This document shows positions 27,601 to 38,825 of a DNA stretch of 64,000 bases, one piece after another. The notes under the pieces are model-generated. The model was not told the origin of the DNA and did no database searches. It saw nothing but the letters and a program-made list of their open reading frames with translations. Both the position numbers and the translations under genes were made by a program. Position 1 is the first letter of the stretch. Each line of letters opens with the position of its first letter. Source of the stretch: Anopheles merus (Eukaryota > Arthropoda > Insecta > Diptera > Culicidae); contig NC_054081.1 of assembly GCF_017562075.2 (NCBI RefSeq), positions 2,049,294 to 2,113,293 of the forward strand, given 5' to 3'.

Positions 27601-28170
27601 GAAGACTCGACAAAGGTAAGCCAAAAAAAAAGCCGCATTTTGGCAACAGATTGCAGATACATCTTAGATATAACGGTGGAGACTAGGTTTCTTGGATGAC
27701 TGCAGGGAGTCCTTAGATTTTATGCATTAATGGAATTCATTAATCGCGGATTCCTAATACCAACCGATACAACCAAAGTTATTGATCATGTTCTTCAATT
27801 AATGCTACAGAATTTGATTTCTCTTTCGCCAGTCTTCAATCAAGAAATACTTTAATCTTCAAAGAATGTTTAAATTATTATTTAAAAATCCATGCATGAT
27901 TCTATACTACTTGAAGTTGTAGAAATGGCTCCACTTGATAATGGATATGCAATCCCCGTTTGCATCGTCTCTCCGCAGGTAAAGGAAGACTGGAAGTACG
28001 TCGCCATGGTGCTCGATCGACTGTTTCTGTGGATCTTCACGCTGGCGGTGCTGGCCGGCACGGCCGGCATCATACTGCAGGCACCGACGCTGTACGACGA
28101 CCGGATACCGATCGACAAGACGTTCGACGAGCTGGCCACATCGACCGTCGTGCGCTGTCCCCCGCAATAA
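8769..28170 (+). CDS. nAChRalpha4: nicotinic acetylcholine receptor alpha4-type subunit, 12 coding positions with alternative exon 4
   Basis: Ligand-gated cation channel subunit of the insect neuronal synapse. Exons: 8769-8981, 9081-9125, 9242-9351, 11758-11938 or 15983-16163, 23625-23740, 23872-24040, 24405-24541, 24676-24764, 24871-24925, 25824-25943, 27369-27615, 27979-28170 (TAA). All junction phases agree and give about 557 residues. Seen: signal peptide about 1-28, mature start [12 protein letters not shown], loop [10 protein letters not shown], Cys-loop C156/C170, loop B SWTYDG, vicinal C229-C230 in YTCCDEPY (alpha-subunit mark), TM1 near 246-270, GEK then TM2 (cation-selective type), TM3, a long cytoplasmic loop with GPFGGSC and [12 protein letters not shown], and TM4 near 501-525. 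The first ATG at 8769 is chosen because the signal peptide follows directly. Alpha4 identity rests on the alternative exon 4 known in fly and mosquito alpha4 and on the loop sequence, recalled from knowledge of the family. Confidence 0.93.
9352..11757 (+). other. nAChR intron 3
   Basis: A 2.4-kb GT-AG intron with an (ACT)n run at 9938-9970, CT/CA-rich stretches around 10300-10500 and an imperfect stem-loop at about 10143-10213. No coding sequence seen. Confidence 0.7.
9938..9970. repeat. (ACT)n microsatellite
   Basis: About 11 copies of a trinucleotide inside nAChR intron 3. Confidence 0.9.
11758..11938 (+). CDS. nAChRalpha4: nAChR alternative exon 4 (first copy)
   Basis: Acceptor ATCTCAG at 11751-11757 and donor GTAGGT at 11939. 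It supplies the third base of an Asn codon and then 60 residues running from [13 protein letters not shown] to SWTYDGFK, including the 13-residue Cys-loop between CEIDVEYF and DEQTC. Compared with the second copy I count 14 differences in 60 residues, clustered around the segment [11 protein letters not shown] and in the Cys-loop (E to S, F to Y, E to V). The length of 181 nt is not a multiple of three, so using both or neither copy would shift the frame. Confidence 0.93.
12552..12645. repeat. (GT)n microsatellite between exon 4 copies
   Basis: More than 40 nearly perfect GT dinucleotides, the longest simple repeat of the window, lying 0.6 kb after the first exon 4. Confidence 0.95.
15983..16163 (+). 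CDS. nAChRalpha4: nAChR alternative exon 4-prime (second copy)
   Basis: Acceptor CTCTCCACAG ends at 15982 and the donor is GTGCAAG at 16164, weaker than that of the first copy. It has the same length (181 nt) and the same phases, and encodes [13 protein letters not shown] through SWTYDGFK with the Cys-loop CSIDVEYF...DVQTC. It lies 4.0 kb downstream of the first copy. The pair looks like a tandem exon duplication with mutually exclusive use. I found no third copy in the 7.5-kb intron that follows. Confidence 0.93.
16164..23624 (+). other. nAChR long intron after exon 4-prime
   Basis: A 7.5-kb AT-rich intron with no exon, transposon end or RNA gene that I can support. The segment from about 20400 to 21980 is somewhat less AT-rich but its open frames show no domain. 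Confidence 0.6.
24765..24870 (+). other. GC-AG intron of nAChR (106 bp)
   Basis: The preceding exon must end at 24764 (ATC then G) to keep the conserved junction residues [11 protein letters not shown]. The intron then starts with GCAAGT and ends with CCGTAG. The nearest GT (24769) would break the frame. This is the recognised minor GC-AG class of U2 introns. Confidence 0.8.
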
Positions 28171-28410
28171 CGCTCGCCGGCACTGTTGCAGCTACCGGTC
28201 GGCTTCAGTTTCGGGTGCGGGCTGCTGCTCGTGTGTGCCGCGGCCCTCAGTAGCTGCCTTTTCATGTACGCCCGGCTGCGGGTCGCACGGTGCAGCCTGC
28301 CGGCCAAACCGAGCCTGGACCTGGACGTGGCGAAGCAGGTGGGCCGCATGGTAGGAACGGACCACCACCATCACCACCAGGAACCAAGCAGTGTGGCGGT
28401 AGAGCGGTGA
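28171..28410 (+). other. in-frame open extension after the nAChR stop
   Basis: After TAA at 28168-28170 (next base C) the same frame stays open for 79 codons to TGA at 28408-28410. It encodes a hydrophobic stretch (LPVGFSFGCGLLLVCAAALS) followed by a basic segment. It could be a stop-codon readthrough product or simply GC-rich 3' UTR; a run this long is not rare by chance at this base composition. Confidence 0.25.
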
Positions 28411-30956
28411 AGAGTGTAGCCTGTCCACCGGAGTGTCTGTCATGCAGTCGTTTACCCTGCCATCCTGGCCTTTCCTCAGCAATCTAGCAAACAACAGAAC
28501 GCTAGACCGTCAGTCATCTAGAGGGCGCTCCACACAGCTCCCGGCAACAGTTGTAGCACGGGATCAGTTTTACATTTTGCGTTCATCTTTCACTACCGGT
28601 ACGTACCACTACCGATTGGCACTGAGTGTTTCAGCGAGCAGGGAGGGACACGAACGGTCGATCGCTGTGGTGCTGAACGCCACTGCAGTTTTTAGCTTAT
28701 TTCGACTGTACATATTTCACACGGTGACATGTGACACGACTCTGCGAGGAGAGGCAGCATGAAAGCATCGAAGCGCGCATTAAAGCAAGCATATAACAGC
28801 CGACAAAATTTATCAGCAAAACAAAAAAAAGGTAGATAACTACACTCACATCCGTAAGCATAACAAAACACACACGTCAAACAGTATTATATAGATACAG
28901 ATAATAACTACAAGAGTTAACATTTAAGAGTAAGGTTTAAACGAGTAGAATTTTTATGTCTATAAAGAATAATACCAAACAAAAAAAAAGAGAGGGAGAC
29001 AAGAGCAAGAGAAAAACGGGACAAGTGAAATGCAATATTTTTTTATCGAACTATGCACAAAAAAGCAACAAAAAAAATTGCCCCTGGCCGGAAACTTTTC
29101 CGGGCCAGATTTGACAGCGGACAAGCTTCATTTTACACACGTGACGTAGGAAACATGTAACGAAAAAAAACAAGCAAACAAACAAAACAAATTATTAACG
29201 ATGAAATAATAATAATGAAAACATACACACAAACACTGCTGACACAAATTTCGGATATTTCTTGAAAAGAGAAACCGGTTAGAGCGAAATAGAGGTGTTT
29301 AACCAATAATCGAAAAACAGAAAGAGATCTACAAAAGAAAAAAAGAGAGAGAGGAGCAGAAGATAACATCACAAATGGCTTACATGAGCATGAACACAGC
29401 AAAAACAAAAACCTATATCGGGAAGCATTATTGAAATCAGCAAAAAGCAGAAGGTAACACGCAAAGATAAAAGATATTTAAAACGGGAAGGAAAAGGGAA
29501 AACAACAAACAGGTATCATAGTTTTAAACGGGAGTAAAGAAAGCAAGAAAAACAAGGGAAACGTTTAATGGGAAAAACGATTAAAAATCAGTATAATAAA
29601 AAAAAAAGATAGGCAAACAAAATAGGACAACTGCTGTTGCTGTTATGTGGTTAACAAAATTTAAACGAAAAAAAAACGTGGTAGACACAAATGTTTAGAT
29701 CCACCTTATTCCAAATATGTTACGTCTAGCGTAGTATCTTGTAACCGGCGTAATCATACGTACATCATAGCAAATTGGTGCGAAATGTGTTAAGTTAGAG
29801 ATGGTTCTTTTATATACTGTACTGTCTAAGTTCTAGTACCCATGTATTGTGTGCCGTTGACTTTTTAAACCCCATGTGTGTATGTGAGTGTGTGTTTGCA
29901 AGTGTTTTTTAAGTAGAAATGCCACGAACCACGAAAACTCAATAATCAGATGTAATAGGAAATACAAAGTGAAAGGGTAAAATTCCTAGTGAGACTATGT
30001 TAAAAGTAAACCAAAAAACGCACACACACAAACGCATACAAAAAACACACACCCACACACACAAATACATTGCCACACAGAGGAAGGAAGCGAGAAGGGA
30101 AAAGGTAGCTTTAAAGCATACAACGCAACACAAAGAATCTTGCTCAATTAATACGCTACACTGTTGTACCGGTTGCATAGTGGGAAATAGTAAGTGTTGC
30201 GCCTAGCAGGCGCCGAGCGCTAGTACTACCCTTAAGACTCTTTCCCCAATCAGTTTCCACTTAGGTCGGTCGGCTCTGGCTCGTCAGTTAGACGTTGGTT
30301 TTTGGTGTGTGTGTGTCCGACCGAAGGCCCCGGCCCTGATTGCGGAGAGACTCGTTTAGATTGCGTCGAGAGGAAACGAGAGGGAGAGTGCGTTAAAACT
30401 ACGACAGCCACAACAAAATACAATGAAAAACACATACTGCCAGCGATTAATAGCATTGTGAGAACGAAGGAAACGTTTTTTCTAGATGCACCTATAATTG
30501 CCGTTTCGTTTGGTGCGCGCGTACACGCGTCCAGCAGCAGGAGTGGGTTAGCGTGGGGCAAGATGGCAGCAAACAACCAAGCTCAAGATAGATACATTTG
30601 TGATTTCGTACCTTGGACAGTTAACAGTGTGGGACAAGTTGTATAATTTTAACATGGTTTTTATAGCTTAATTAAGGTGATTTCGAAAACAATCTTCACG
30701 GACTGTAGCCAACCATCGATAGTTGTCCGCCGCTCAATATATGGTTAACAAAGGGAAAGGGACATCGATCTGGCCGTCGGTGTCGTTGCGCTTTTAGTTT
30801 AGTAAACGGAACGCTTCATTCTCGTGCGTTACTACTCTCTATTTGTCGCCTTAGTAAGCAATCATTTGTGCATCTGCAAGAGAAAGAGTGAAAGAGAGAG
30901 CAAGAGATAGAGAGAGAGAGCAGCATGATAAAGAGATATAGATAGAGCAAGAGAGC

Positions 30957-31022
<66 letters not shown>

Positions 31023-32471
31023 GAGGAAAGATAGAAATATGTTATTAGAGCCAAGTGTCATGTTGCAATACAAAAACGAAAAGGTGGAGAGATAAAACAT
31101 TTGCAATCTTGCTCCACTGTACGCAAGCAATGATGGGTGGTTTATGTTAATGTCGATTTACTAAACAGACCTCATTAGTAACACAAAGGTACACATTGCT
31201 TTTCTTACACGCAACGAGAACTGAGTATTGATAAAACCTAAAACAAACACACACAAACTAAAACAGCTGTACCCAGACTGCACGTACTCACATACAAACA
31301 CTCAATCATCGGAAGCAGTGAAATGTTTTTGTTTGTTTATTTCTGATTATTTTGTAATTCTGCAAATAGAAAACTTATCTTTACAGAGAGCAAAAGAACA
31401 CACAAATCAAATATGTATAACAATTTACAATTAGTGGAAACAAGGCACATGGTGCTCATTGACGTGTGAGTGCAAAAGAAAGAACAAACTGAATAACTAA
31501 CGAACGAACAAACGAACGAACGAACGAACAGACGAACGAACAAACCAACAAACAAAACCAAACAAATACTAATAAATAACAAAAATCCCCTTAACGCAAA
31601 ACCAGTTGGGCAAATTAAAAACCTCCAAAACGCGTGAGGTTGAACGGTAGTCGTTTTCAAGCCCTCACATACCCGCCCACCTATCCATCCCATAACCATC
31701 CTCTCCTTCCCTTCCCCTCATTAAAGATGTATGTATAAATCGGGTAAAATCAAACTAAACTAAACGGAAACATAAAATAAAGCAAAAACACTAAGATAAA
31801 GTAAACTAAAGTAAAAGTAAAGGACAACAGAAGCTGAAACACGCGCGCGCTCACACACACACACACAGCACGTAATTCATGGTTAACAGAAACAAATAAA
31901 TCAACAACAACAAAAATTGGCACTCTTTCGAGTGTGCGTGCGTGCTAGTGTGTGTTGGTGTGTGTGTGTGTGTGTGCATTGGCTATGAATGATAACGGCA
32001 AACAACAACAACAATAAAAAGGCAAAACATCCTAGTAATTGCAAATAAACCGGCATGACGTTTCGTGTAACAAAAATGTGTGTGTGCTGTTTTTTTTCTG
32101 TTCAAATGATTTTAATGCGAGAAATTTTCATTTCTGTCTTTGCCGGAGCAAAAGGGCTTGTTGGGCGAGAAACATAATTTAGATTCTGAATGGTAAAAAT
32201 GTGTGTTTTTTATACAATATTCTCGAAAACGGGTACAGTCTGCTCTGTAATGATTTAAAAAACAAATCATTTAAATAATAATATATTATTTAAATAATAC
32301 AATTCGCGCCAAAATCTAGTGTACTTTTCTCTCTGTTTCAGCATTCAGAATTTTAAACAAAGAGCAATTTATTCTTCAATTTGACAATTCTTGGAGAAAA
32401 TTGTGCCAATTGGGCACATGATCTGTTTGAAAGAAATGAAATCTCCAAATTTTTGTCAGCCGAGAACCACG
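28411..32471 (+). other. A-rich probable 3' UTR of nAChR and downstream DNA
   Basis: Strongly A-rich on the plus strand with many AAC/AAA runs and no coding frame of note. Several AATAAA signals occur; the last are at 32013-32018 and 32044-32049. A long GA tract lies at 30878-31025. The strand-biased composition fits a long transcribed 3' UTR, as neuronal genes often have, but the real end is unknown. Confidence 0.4.
30878..31025. repeat. (GA)n-rich tract
   Basis: About 150 bp of GA/GAGA purine repeats with minor interruptions. Confidence 0.85.
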
Positions 32472-32474
32472 TAA

Positions 32475-32900
32475 GGCACTAGTCTAATCTTGTTGCTCGC
32501 AACATTGTTGCTGGCGAAATGTATGGATTTTGACAGCTAGCGCAACTTTGTTGCATGCCAAATTCAATCCAATTTGATTTTTGTCTGGCAACATTTTTTA
32601 TTTACCTTGGTCATGATGATCGGGTGTATGAAATGACACAGCAGCAGTGTGCGTTTTGTTGACATCCGCTAAATTTGGATTTTAAGCATTTATAATACAT
32701 TGTTTGGTGTATATTTTGTTTTTTTTTTTCAACACGTTATTCAACAAGTGAATGATAAAAAATAAACTCTGAGCTGTTAATTAGCAATTTTTTGACGCTA
32801 AACAATGTCAAAGCGAAATGTTGCCAGCAACATTCATAGACCACCTCAGCGATATGTTTCCGAGCAACAATGTTGCGCGCAACAAGATTAGACCGCTGCC
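32475..32900. mobile_element. MITE, PIF/Harbinger-like (TAA target duplication)
   Basis: A 426-bp element with imperfect terminal inverted repeats of about 45 bp, beginning GGCACTAGTCTAATCTTGTT on the left and GGCAGCGGTCTAATCTTGTT reading inward from the right. It is flanked by TAA at 32472-32474 and 32901-32903. The repeats contain the palindrome GCAACATTGTTGC and related copies occur inside. A three-base TWA target site is the hallmark of PIF/Harbinger; no transposase is present. Confidence 0.75.
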
Positions 32901-32903
32901 TAA

Positions 32904-33284
32904 CTCGCGAAAAGATTGTAGCCAAAACAATTGTTTTATCTAATGTACTTAGTAAAACAATGTAAAACTATAAAAGAAACAGAAATCTGAATTTGAACGT
33001 AACAAAACATAATTCATCCTATTTTCTGATAACATTCAATGAACACTTTATTTAAAAAAAAGCCAAAATACATTTTGCTTACATCACACATAACGGTCAA
33101 TTTAAATTCAAATTACCGGTGATTTTATCTGATTCTGTTGGACCAAATTTGCCCTTTGGGATCAATGTTGTAGCTTGGGTCCGTAACACAGTGTAAACGC
33201 TGCTCAACGACCGTTCGTCAAGTACGTTTGTTTACATTTCGCACGGCCGTAGCCGACAAGACCGGTTGTTTTGAAATCAAAGTA
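32904..33284. other. intergenic region upstream of Pol gamma
   Basis: AT-rich to about 33150, then mixed. It presumably holds the Pol gamma promoter; I cannot define elements. The end of the segment is in frame with the gene but lacks an ATG before 33285. Confidence 0.5.
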
Positions 33285-33362
33285 ATGTGCAACCGGAAAG
33301 GTAACTGGCCATCCCGGCCTGCGTGTCCCCTGTTTAAATATGATTGTCTCGTTTTAGAAGCA

Positions 33363-36300
33363 ATGCGGCTACTGGCCCATCGGCGCTGGTACAGTGTCGT
33401 TACACCGTCGCAGTCGGACATCCTTCCCCACAGCACCGTTCGCCGGCTGAAGGTGGCTCCGAAACCAGCTCCGGCGAAACCACCCGACGACCGTGGTCCG
33501 CGCCTGAACGAGATGAGCATACAGATGCTGTCCGACTCGCTTTACAGGCAAATTTTCCGCCCCACGACGCAGCACGGGCTGCACGCTCCAGCCAGCCCGA
33601 CGCTGGTGAAGTCATTGCGCGACGATCTGCTTCGGCATGGGATTGATGCGTCCAGCCCGGCCCTGCTGCCGGATGTGGATGTGAAGCTGCCACCGCTGCG
33701 GGGTGCCAACATTGAGGAGCACTTCCACTCGATCGCGGAGGAGCAAAGTGAGCCGTACCGGCGGGCGATAGAGCAGCTGCCCGGCGCACCGCCGAACCCG
33801 CCTAAAGTGTGGTCGCGAACGGCAGGCTGGACACGGTACGATCCGGCGACGGGAAGCGCCTCGTCCGTCCCCTTCCCGGACGACCCGGCCCTCGTGTTCG
33901 ACGTGGAGGTGTGTGTGCGGGCCGGCCCGCTACCAGTGATGGCGACTGCCACCGGTACGGCTGGCTGTTGGTACTCGTGGACCAGTCCGCTGCTTTCGTC
34001 CGGCGAAGCGGCTCCAACCGATCAAACCGCTGCCGACTACCGCCTGTCCCAGCTGATACCGCTCGAGGCTGACACACCGACGGACGAACGGTTGCACCGG
34101 CCGCGGGTCGTCATCGGGCACAATGCGTCGTACGATCGGGCCCGGGTGCGCGAGCAGTACTGGGTGGAGCCGACCGCGCTTCGCTTCCTCGACACCATGT
34201 CGCTGCACGTGTGCGTGAGCGGCATCACCAGCTACCAGCGGGCGATGCTGAAGTCGAGCAAGCAGCTGCCAGCGGAAGATGCTGGCTGGAGCGAGCAAAG
34301 CTCGCTGAACAACCTGGCCGACGTGTACGCGCTGTACTGTGGCGACCAGCCGCTGGGCAAGTCGCAGCGGGACACCTTCGTGGAGGGCACGCTGGAGGAC
34401 GTCCGGGCGGACTTTGACAGTCTGATGAGCTACTGTGCGGCGGACGTGCGGGCGACCGGGGCCGTGCTGCAGCGGCTGTGGCCGCTGTTCCGCGAGCGCT
34501 TCCCGCATCCGGCGACGCTGGCCGGCATGCTGGAGATGGGCAGCGCCTACCTGCCCGTGAACGGCAACTGGACGCGCTACCTGACCGAGGCCGACCTGGC
34601 GTTCGAGGATTTGGATCTCGAGGCGAAGCACCAGCTGGCGCAGCGGGCTGACGCTGCCTGCGCGCTGCTGCACGACGCCGCCTACCGGCGCGACCTCTGG
34701 CTGTGGGATCAGGACTGGAGCGTGCAGGAGCTGAAGCTGAAGGCGGCGAAAGTGGAAGGAAGGAGGGGGAAGGAGCCTGGCAGCAAGGCCGAGGAGCCGC
34801 TAGCTGGTGCCGATGAAGAGACGCGGCTAGCGAGCAAGTTTGCGCACCTGTACGCGACGGCCAGCCGGCTGCCGGTGCGCCGACCATTGCTGCCAGGGTA
34901 TCCGGCGTGGTATCGGGCGCTCTGCTCCAAGCCAACCGCCGGCGACTGGTGTCCCGGGCCGTCCGGCAAGCTCGGCACCGGTATGCAGATCGCACCGAAG
35001 CTGCTTTCGCTCTGCTGGGAGGGCTACCCGCTCCACTACATCCGCGGGCACGGTTGGGGCTTCCTCGTGCCGTTCAAGTACGCACGCGACGAGGAGTTTG
35101 CCGACGGGGCTGCCCTGCCACTGGAGCAGCTGGTCGCTGCCTGTCCGGTCGTCGAGCCGAAACACGCCGCAGCAACGCCGGCCGAAAGCACCGAAGCCCT
35201 CGCCCAGCTGGCCAAGCACGTGGAGCAAACGATCAGCCGGAAGGACTACTACCGCAGGAAAGCTTCCGACGCTTCCCGGACCCCGGCACCCTACACCGGT
35301 TCCGGCGTGTGGTGCAACGTGGAGCTGGAGGGCTGTTGCTACTTTCTGAAGCTGCCGCACAAGGACGGCGGCGGCCACCGGGTCGGCAACCCGCTGTCGA
35401 AGGACTTTCTGGCCAAGTTTTCCGAGAACGTGCTGGCGGGCGACGGGCGTGCGGCCGAGCGCGTGGTTGAGATTGCGCGCATGCTTTCCTACTGGCGCAA
35501 CAACCGGGATCGGATACGGGGCCAGCTGGTCGTGTGGTGTCGGCCGGGCGAGCCGGACCCGATCGGTGCGATCATACCGCAGGTGGTCGTGTGCGGCACG
35601 CTGACCCGCCGCGCCATGGAACCGACCTGGATGACGGCGAGCAATGCGCAGCGGGAGCGGGTCGGGTCGGAGCTGCGCGCGATGGTGCAGGCGCCGCCCG
35701 GCTACCGGCTCGTCGGTGCGGACGTCGACAGCCAGGAGCTGTGGATTGCGTCCGTGCTGGGCGATGCCGGGACCGGGCTGCACGGCGGCACCCCGTTCGG
35801 CTGGATGACGCTCAGCGGCACGAAGGCGACCCGCACCGACATGCACAGCGTGACCGCCCAGGCGGTCGGCATCTCGCGCGACCACGCGAAGGTGCTGAAC
35901 TACGCGCGGATCTACGGTGCGGGGCAGCAGTTTGCCGAGCGGCTGCTGAAACAGTTCAACCCGACGCTGACCGGCGCGGAGGCACGCTCGAAGGCGACGA
36001 AAATGTTCACGCTCACCAAGGGCCGCCGGACGTACCGGTTGCGGGAGGAGCTGCGCGACCAGTACCCGACCCAGCCCGCCCGCTCCACCGCGTACGAGGC
36101 GCTCGGGCTGGCGCGGGCCTGCGGCCGGCCGGTCGGCGAGCTGTTCGAGGGACCGCACTGGTGCGGCGGCACCGAGAGCGCCATGTTCAACCGGCTGGAG
36201 CAGATTGCGGGCAGTGCCGAACCGGCGACACCGTTCCTCGGTGGTCGGCTTAGCCGGGCGGTCGAGCCGCAGCCCGGCACGGAGGACCGGTTCCTGCCGA

Positions 36301-38439
36301 CGCGCATCAACTGGGTGGTGCAGAGCGGCGCGGTCGACTTTCTGCACCTGATGCTGGTGTGCATGCGGTGGCTGATGGGCGGCAGCGATGTCGGCGCCAA
36401 CAGCAGCCGGCGGCTCCGCTTCTGCCTGAGCTTTCACGACGAGGTGCGGTATCTGGTGCCGGAGCGGTACGCACACCATGCCGCACTGGCACTGCACCTT
36501 ACCAATCTGCTGACCCGCGCGTTCTGCGTGCATCGGTAAGTGTTTTTTTACAATATATTATAGAAGTATGTTTTGGTAAAAATTATTTTGTTTTGTGCAG
36601 TCTTCGCTCTCTGTAGAAGAGTTAGAGCTTGTCAAGGGACATTTTCATTTCAGTTGAATTCTATGCTCCAAAACAAGCCCAAAAAAACATAAATGCTTGA
36701 TAAAGTCGTTATACACACTAAAACAAAATTATTAGAAGAACAATGTTTGAATGCTATCGTATTCAATTTACCGTCGTAAAGCAATTAAATGTTATTTTTA
36801 TCAGTTTTTTTCAGCTACATTTCGCACTTAATTTGGCGTTTAACCATTCGGGACGTGCAGGTCCTTTCAGCCAACTGGCATTGTAGGAAATTACTGGCGA
36901 ACGAATAATGAACGAATAAGAATTTAAATTAGTTACCTCTTTTTTATGACATTTTGTGGTTACGATCACGTAGAAAATGTCATGGGAAAAACTCGATAAC
37001 TCGAAAACTAGAAAGCATTTCTATGGTATACATAAAACTGTTTATTTAGTTAACTATTTAATTCCTAAGCAAACCTATCTTTCCTTAGCAATGTCAAACC
37101 CGACGCCAAGGAATCTCGCCAAGGTTTTTAAGTTAGATTTATATTATTTAGTTTTTTCCCCGGTGCTGTTTATCAATTGGCCTGTATAGCTTTTTAAACA
37201 TTTCCGATAGCACCTTCACGCTCTTGTATGATATCGCACCGTGTCCCATCTGCATAGCACAGGGATCTTTGCGCATGCGACTCTTTGCTGCCCGAAATGC
37301 CGGATTTTTGTACTTCTTAGAACCGCCTTGCCATTCACTTCTGTTCCGGAATTTATTCGTGGAACTCTGCGGGCATTGGACGTGCAATTCAACCCAAATT
37401 GATTCTTAAAAAAATCTTTTTAATCTGCTTTAACTTACATTACCGTCTTCAGTGCTGGGAATTTCTGCTAACTAATAGCAGTGGAGTTCCTAGTATTAAC
37501 TACAGATGGTTGTCTAGTTGGTTGGGGCACAAAAAACTGAGCATACAGGGTTTTCCAGGGGTTCTCATAGTTGTGGGATACTTCATTGACTGTGTCTTAT
37601 GGGAAGTGAACTTAATATGATGAAAATTGGACCCGTTGGCACCCTTTTGGTTCCTTGGATTTGTCCAAAGACCTATTGGATTTGTCCAACAAGGGTTCTG
37701 TAGAGTCCCATTCCCATTACATTTAGTTTATTTCGTGTAAGAAAGAATCAATAGTGCCCCACGGCTATGAGAACTCCTGGAAAAGCCTGTAAAACCCTTA
37801 TCACGCTATCTATTACAAACAGTCCTCTGAGGGCTTAATAGCTCAAAGTGCCTTGCACTGCACTCCATTGAGACAACTACACGCTGCAAACAAGACATTG
37901 ATTGATGATGTTGCTGTTGATGATAGCAAACCAATTTTATCGTAAGCAAATTTTGTAAAAGATACCACTCCTAGGCTACTTAGCCACAAAAAAGAGAATC
38001 ATGAAATGAGTTCTTATTTTATGGTTTTAATGTATTAGACAGAATTCGACAGACTCCTTTTTTTAAAGACATCCACAGTCCATTACCGCTTTTTCTTCCA
38101 TTTGTTTCCCCCCCGTTTTTCAGTGTTGGATTTCGCGATCTGCCCCAGTCGGTCGCCTTCTTCTCCTCGGTCGAGGTCGATCGGGTACTGCGCAAGGAGG
38201 CCCAGCACGACTGCCGGACGCCATCGAACCCGCACGGGCTGCGCGTCGGCTACTGCATACCGGACGGCGAATCGCTCGACATCTACCAAACGCTCGCCCG
38301 GCTCACGGCGACCGAGCGTGACGTCAGCCGGTGGGAATGGCACCGAGCGCAGGCACCGAAACCCAACCGGAAAAGCAAGCAGCAAAAGGACGACCTCCAT
38401 CAGCCCGGAAGGGCTGGGGAGCGAATACGAAGCGGATGA
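33363..38439 (+). CDS. PolG1 (tamas): mitochondrial DNA polymerase gamma catalytic subunit
   Basis: Replicates and proofreads mitochondrial DNA. Exons 33363-36535 and 38124-38439 join CATCG to T and give about 1,162 residues, close to the family's usual length. Seen: an Arg-rich N-terminus [13 protein letters not shown] typical of mitochondrial import; exonuclease motifs I (VFDVEV, D180), II (GHNASYD, D258) and III (YCAADVRA, Y357 and D361); a variable spacer with a Lys/Glu-rich insert near 460; polymerase motif A ([11 protein letters not shown]787), motif B ([17 protein letters not shown]843) and motif C (SFHDEV, D1026). The second exon carries the conserved tail [15 protein letters not shown] and TPSNPHG, then a charged end. 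The start at 33363 is preferred because of the targeting peptide; an in-frame ATG at 33285 is possible with or without a 57-bp intron (33301-33357). Coding sequence is very GC-rich at third positions. Confidence 0.95.
36536..38123 (+). other. Pol gamma intron
   Basis: A 1,588-bp intron, donor GTAAGTG and acceptor TTTTTCAG, AT-rich, carrying a 244-bp MITE. No nested gene is supported. Confidence 0.85.
37546..37789. mobile_element. MITE, Tc1/mariner-type (TA target duplication)
   Basis: A 244-bp element inside the Pol gamma intron. The left end CAGGGTTTTCCAGGGGTTCT matches the right end read inward, CAGGCTTTTCCAGGAGTTCT, and the match continues through CTCATAG.TGTGGG-like sequence. TA flanks both sides (37544-37545 and 37790-37791). 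It has no coding capacity. Confidence 0.8.
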
Positions 38440-38825
38440 CTCGCCGGTATCGGAATCAGCTGTACCGTGCTGCCAGTGTGGGGCCGTGGGAAGCTGTACC
38501 AGCTGCTAATGGAGACCCACGTTTTTTGTGCTGTTTGTTAGTTATGTGTCCCGAAACTGCGGGGTACGCAGTTCTCAGGAACCACTCCGCTGCCTTGTGA
38601 ATAATTGAAGCAAAACGTACGATTCGAGCTTAGCGACGACCTCCTCACTCATCCGAACGAAATCGAACAGCGGAGCTCGATATTTGCCAACGCTGCATGA
38701 TTGATTCGCTTCCATTTTTCCGCGTCTGTTCGCGCGTTAACGAGTATTTGTTTAGTGCATACATTTAACCCACTCCGGCTGCCCGTGTTGCGTCGTAACG
38801 GTGGCAAATCAAACGCTTGCCAGTC
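38440..38825. other. Pol gamma / IR intergenic gap
   Basis: A 386-bp gap with no gene. It must hold the 3' end of Pol gamma and the promoter of the ionotropic receptor. I see no canonical AATAAA. Confidence 0.5.

Noticed and set aside
34827..36533. 568-codon open frame on the minus strand opposite Pol gamma
   Set aside because: It mirrors the GC-rich third positions of the Pol gamma exon, has no domain and no splice logic, and reads as Ala/Arg/His/Pro-rich filler.
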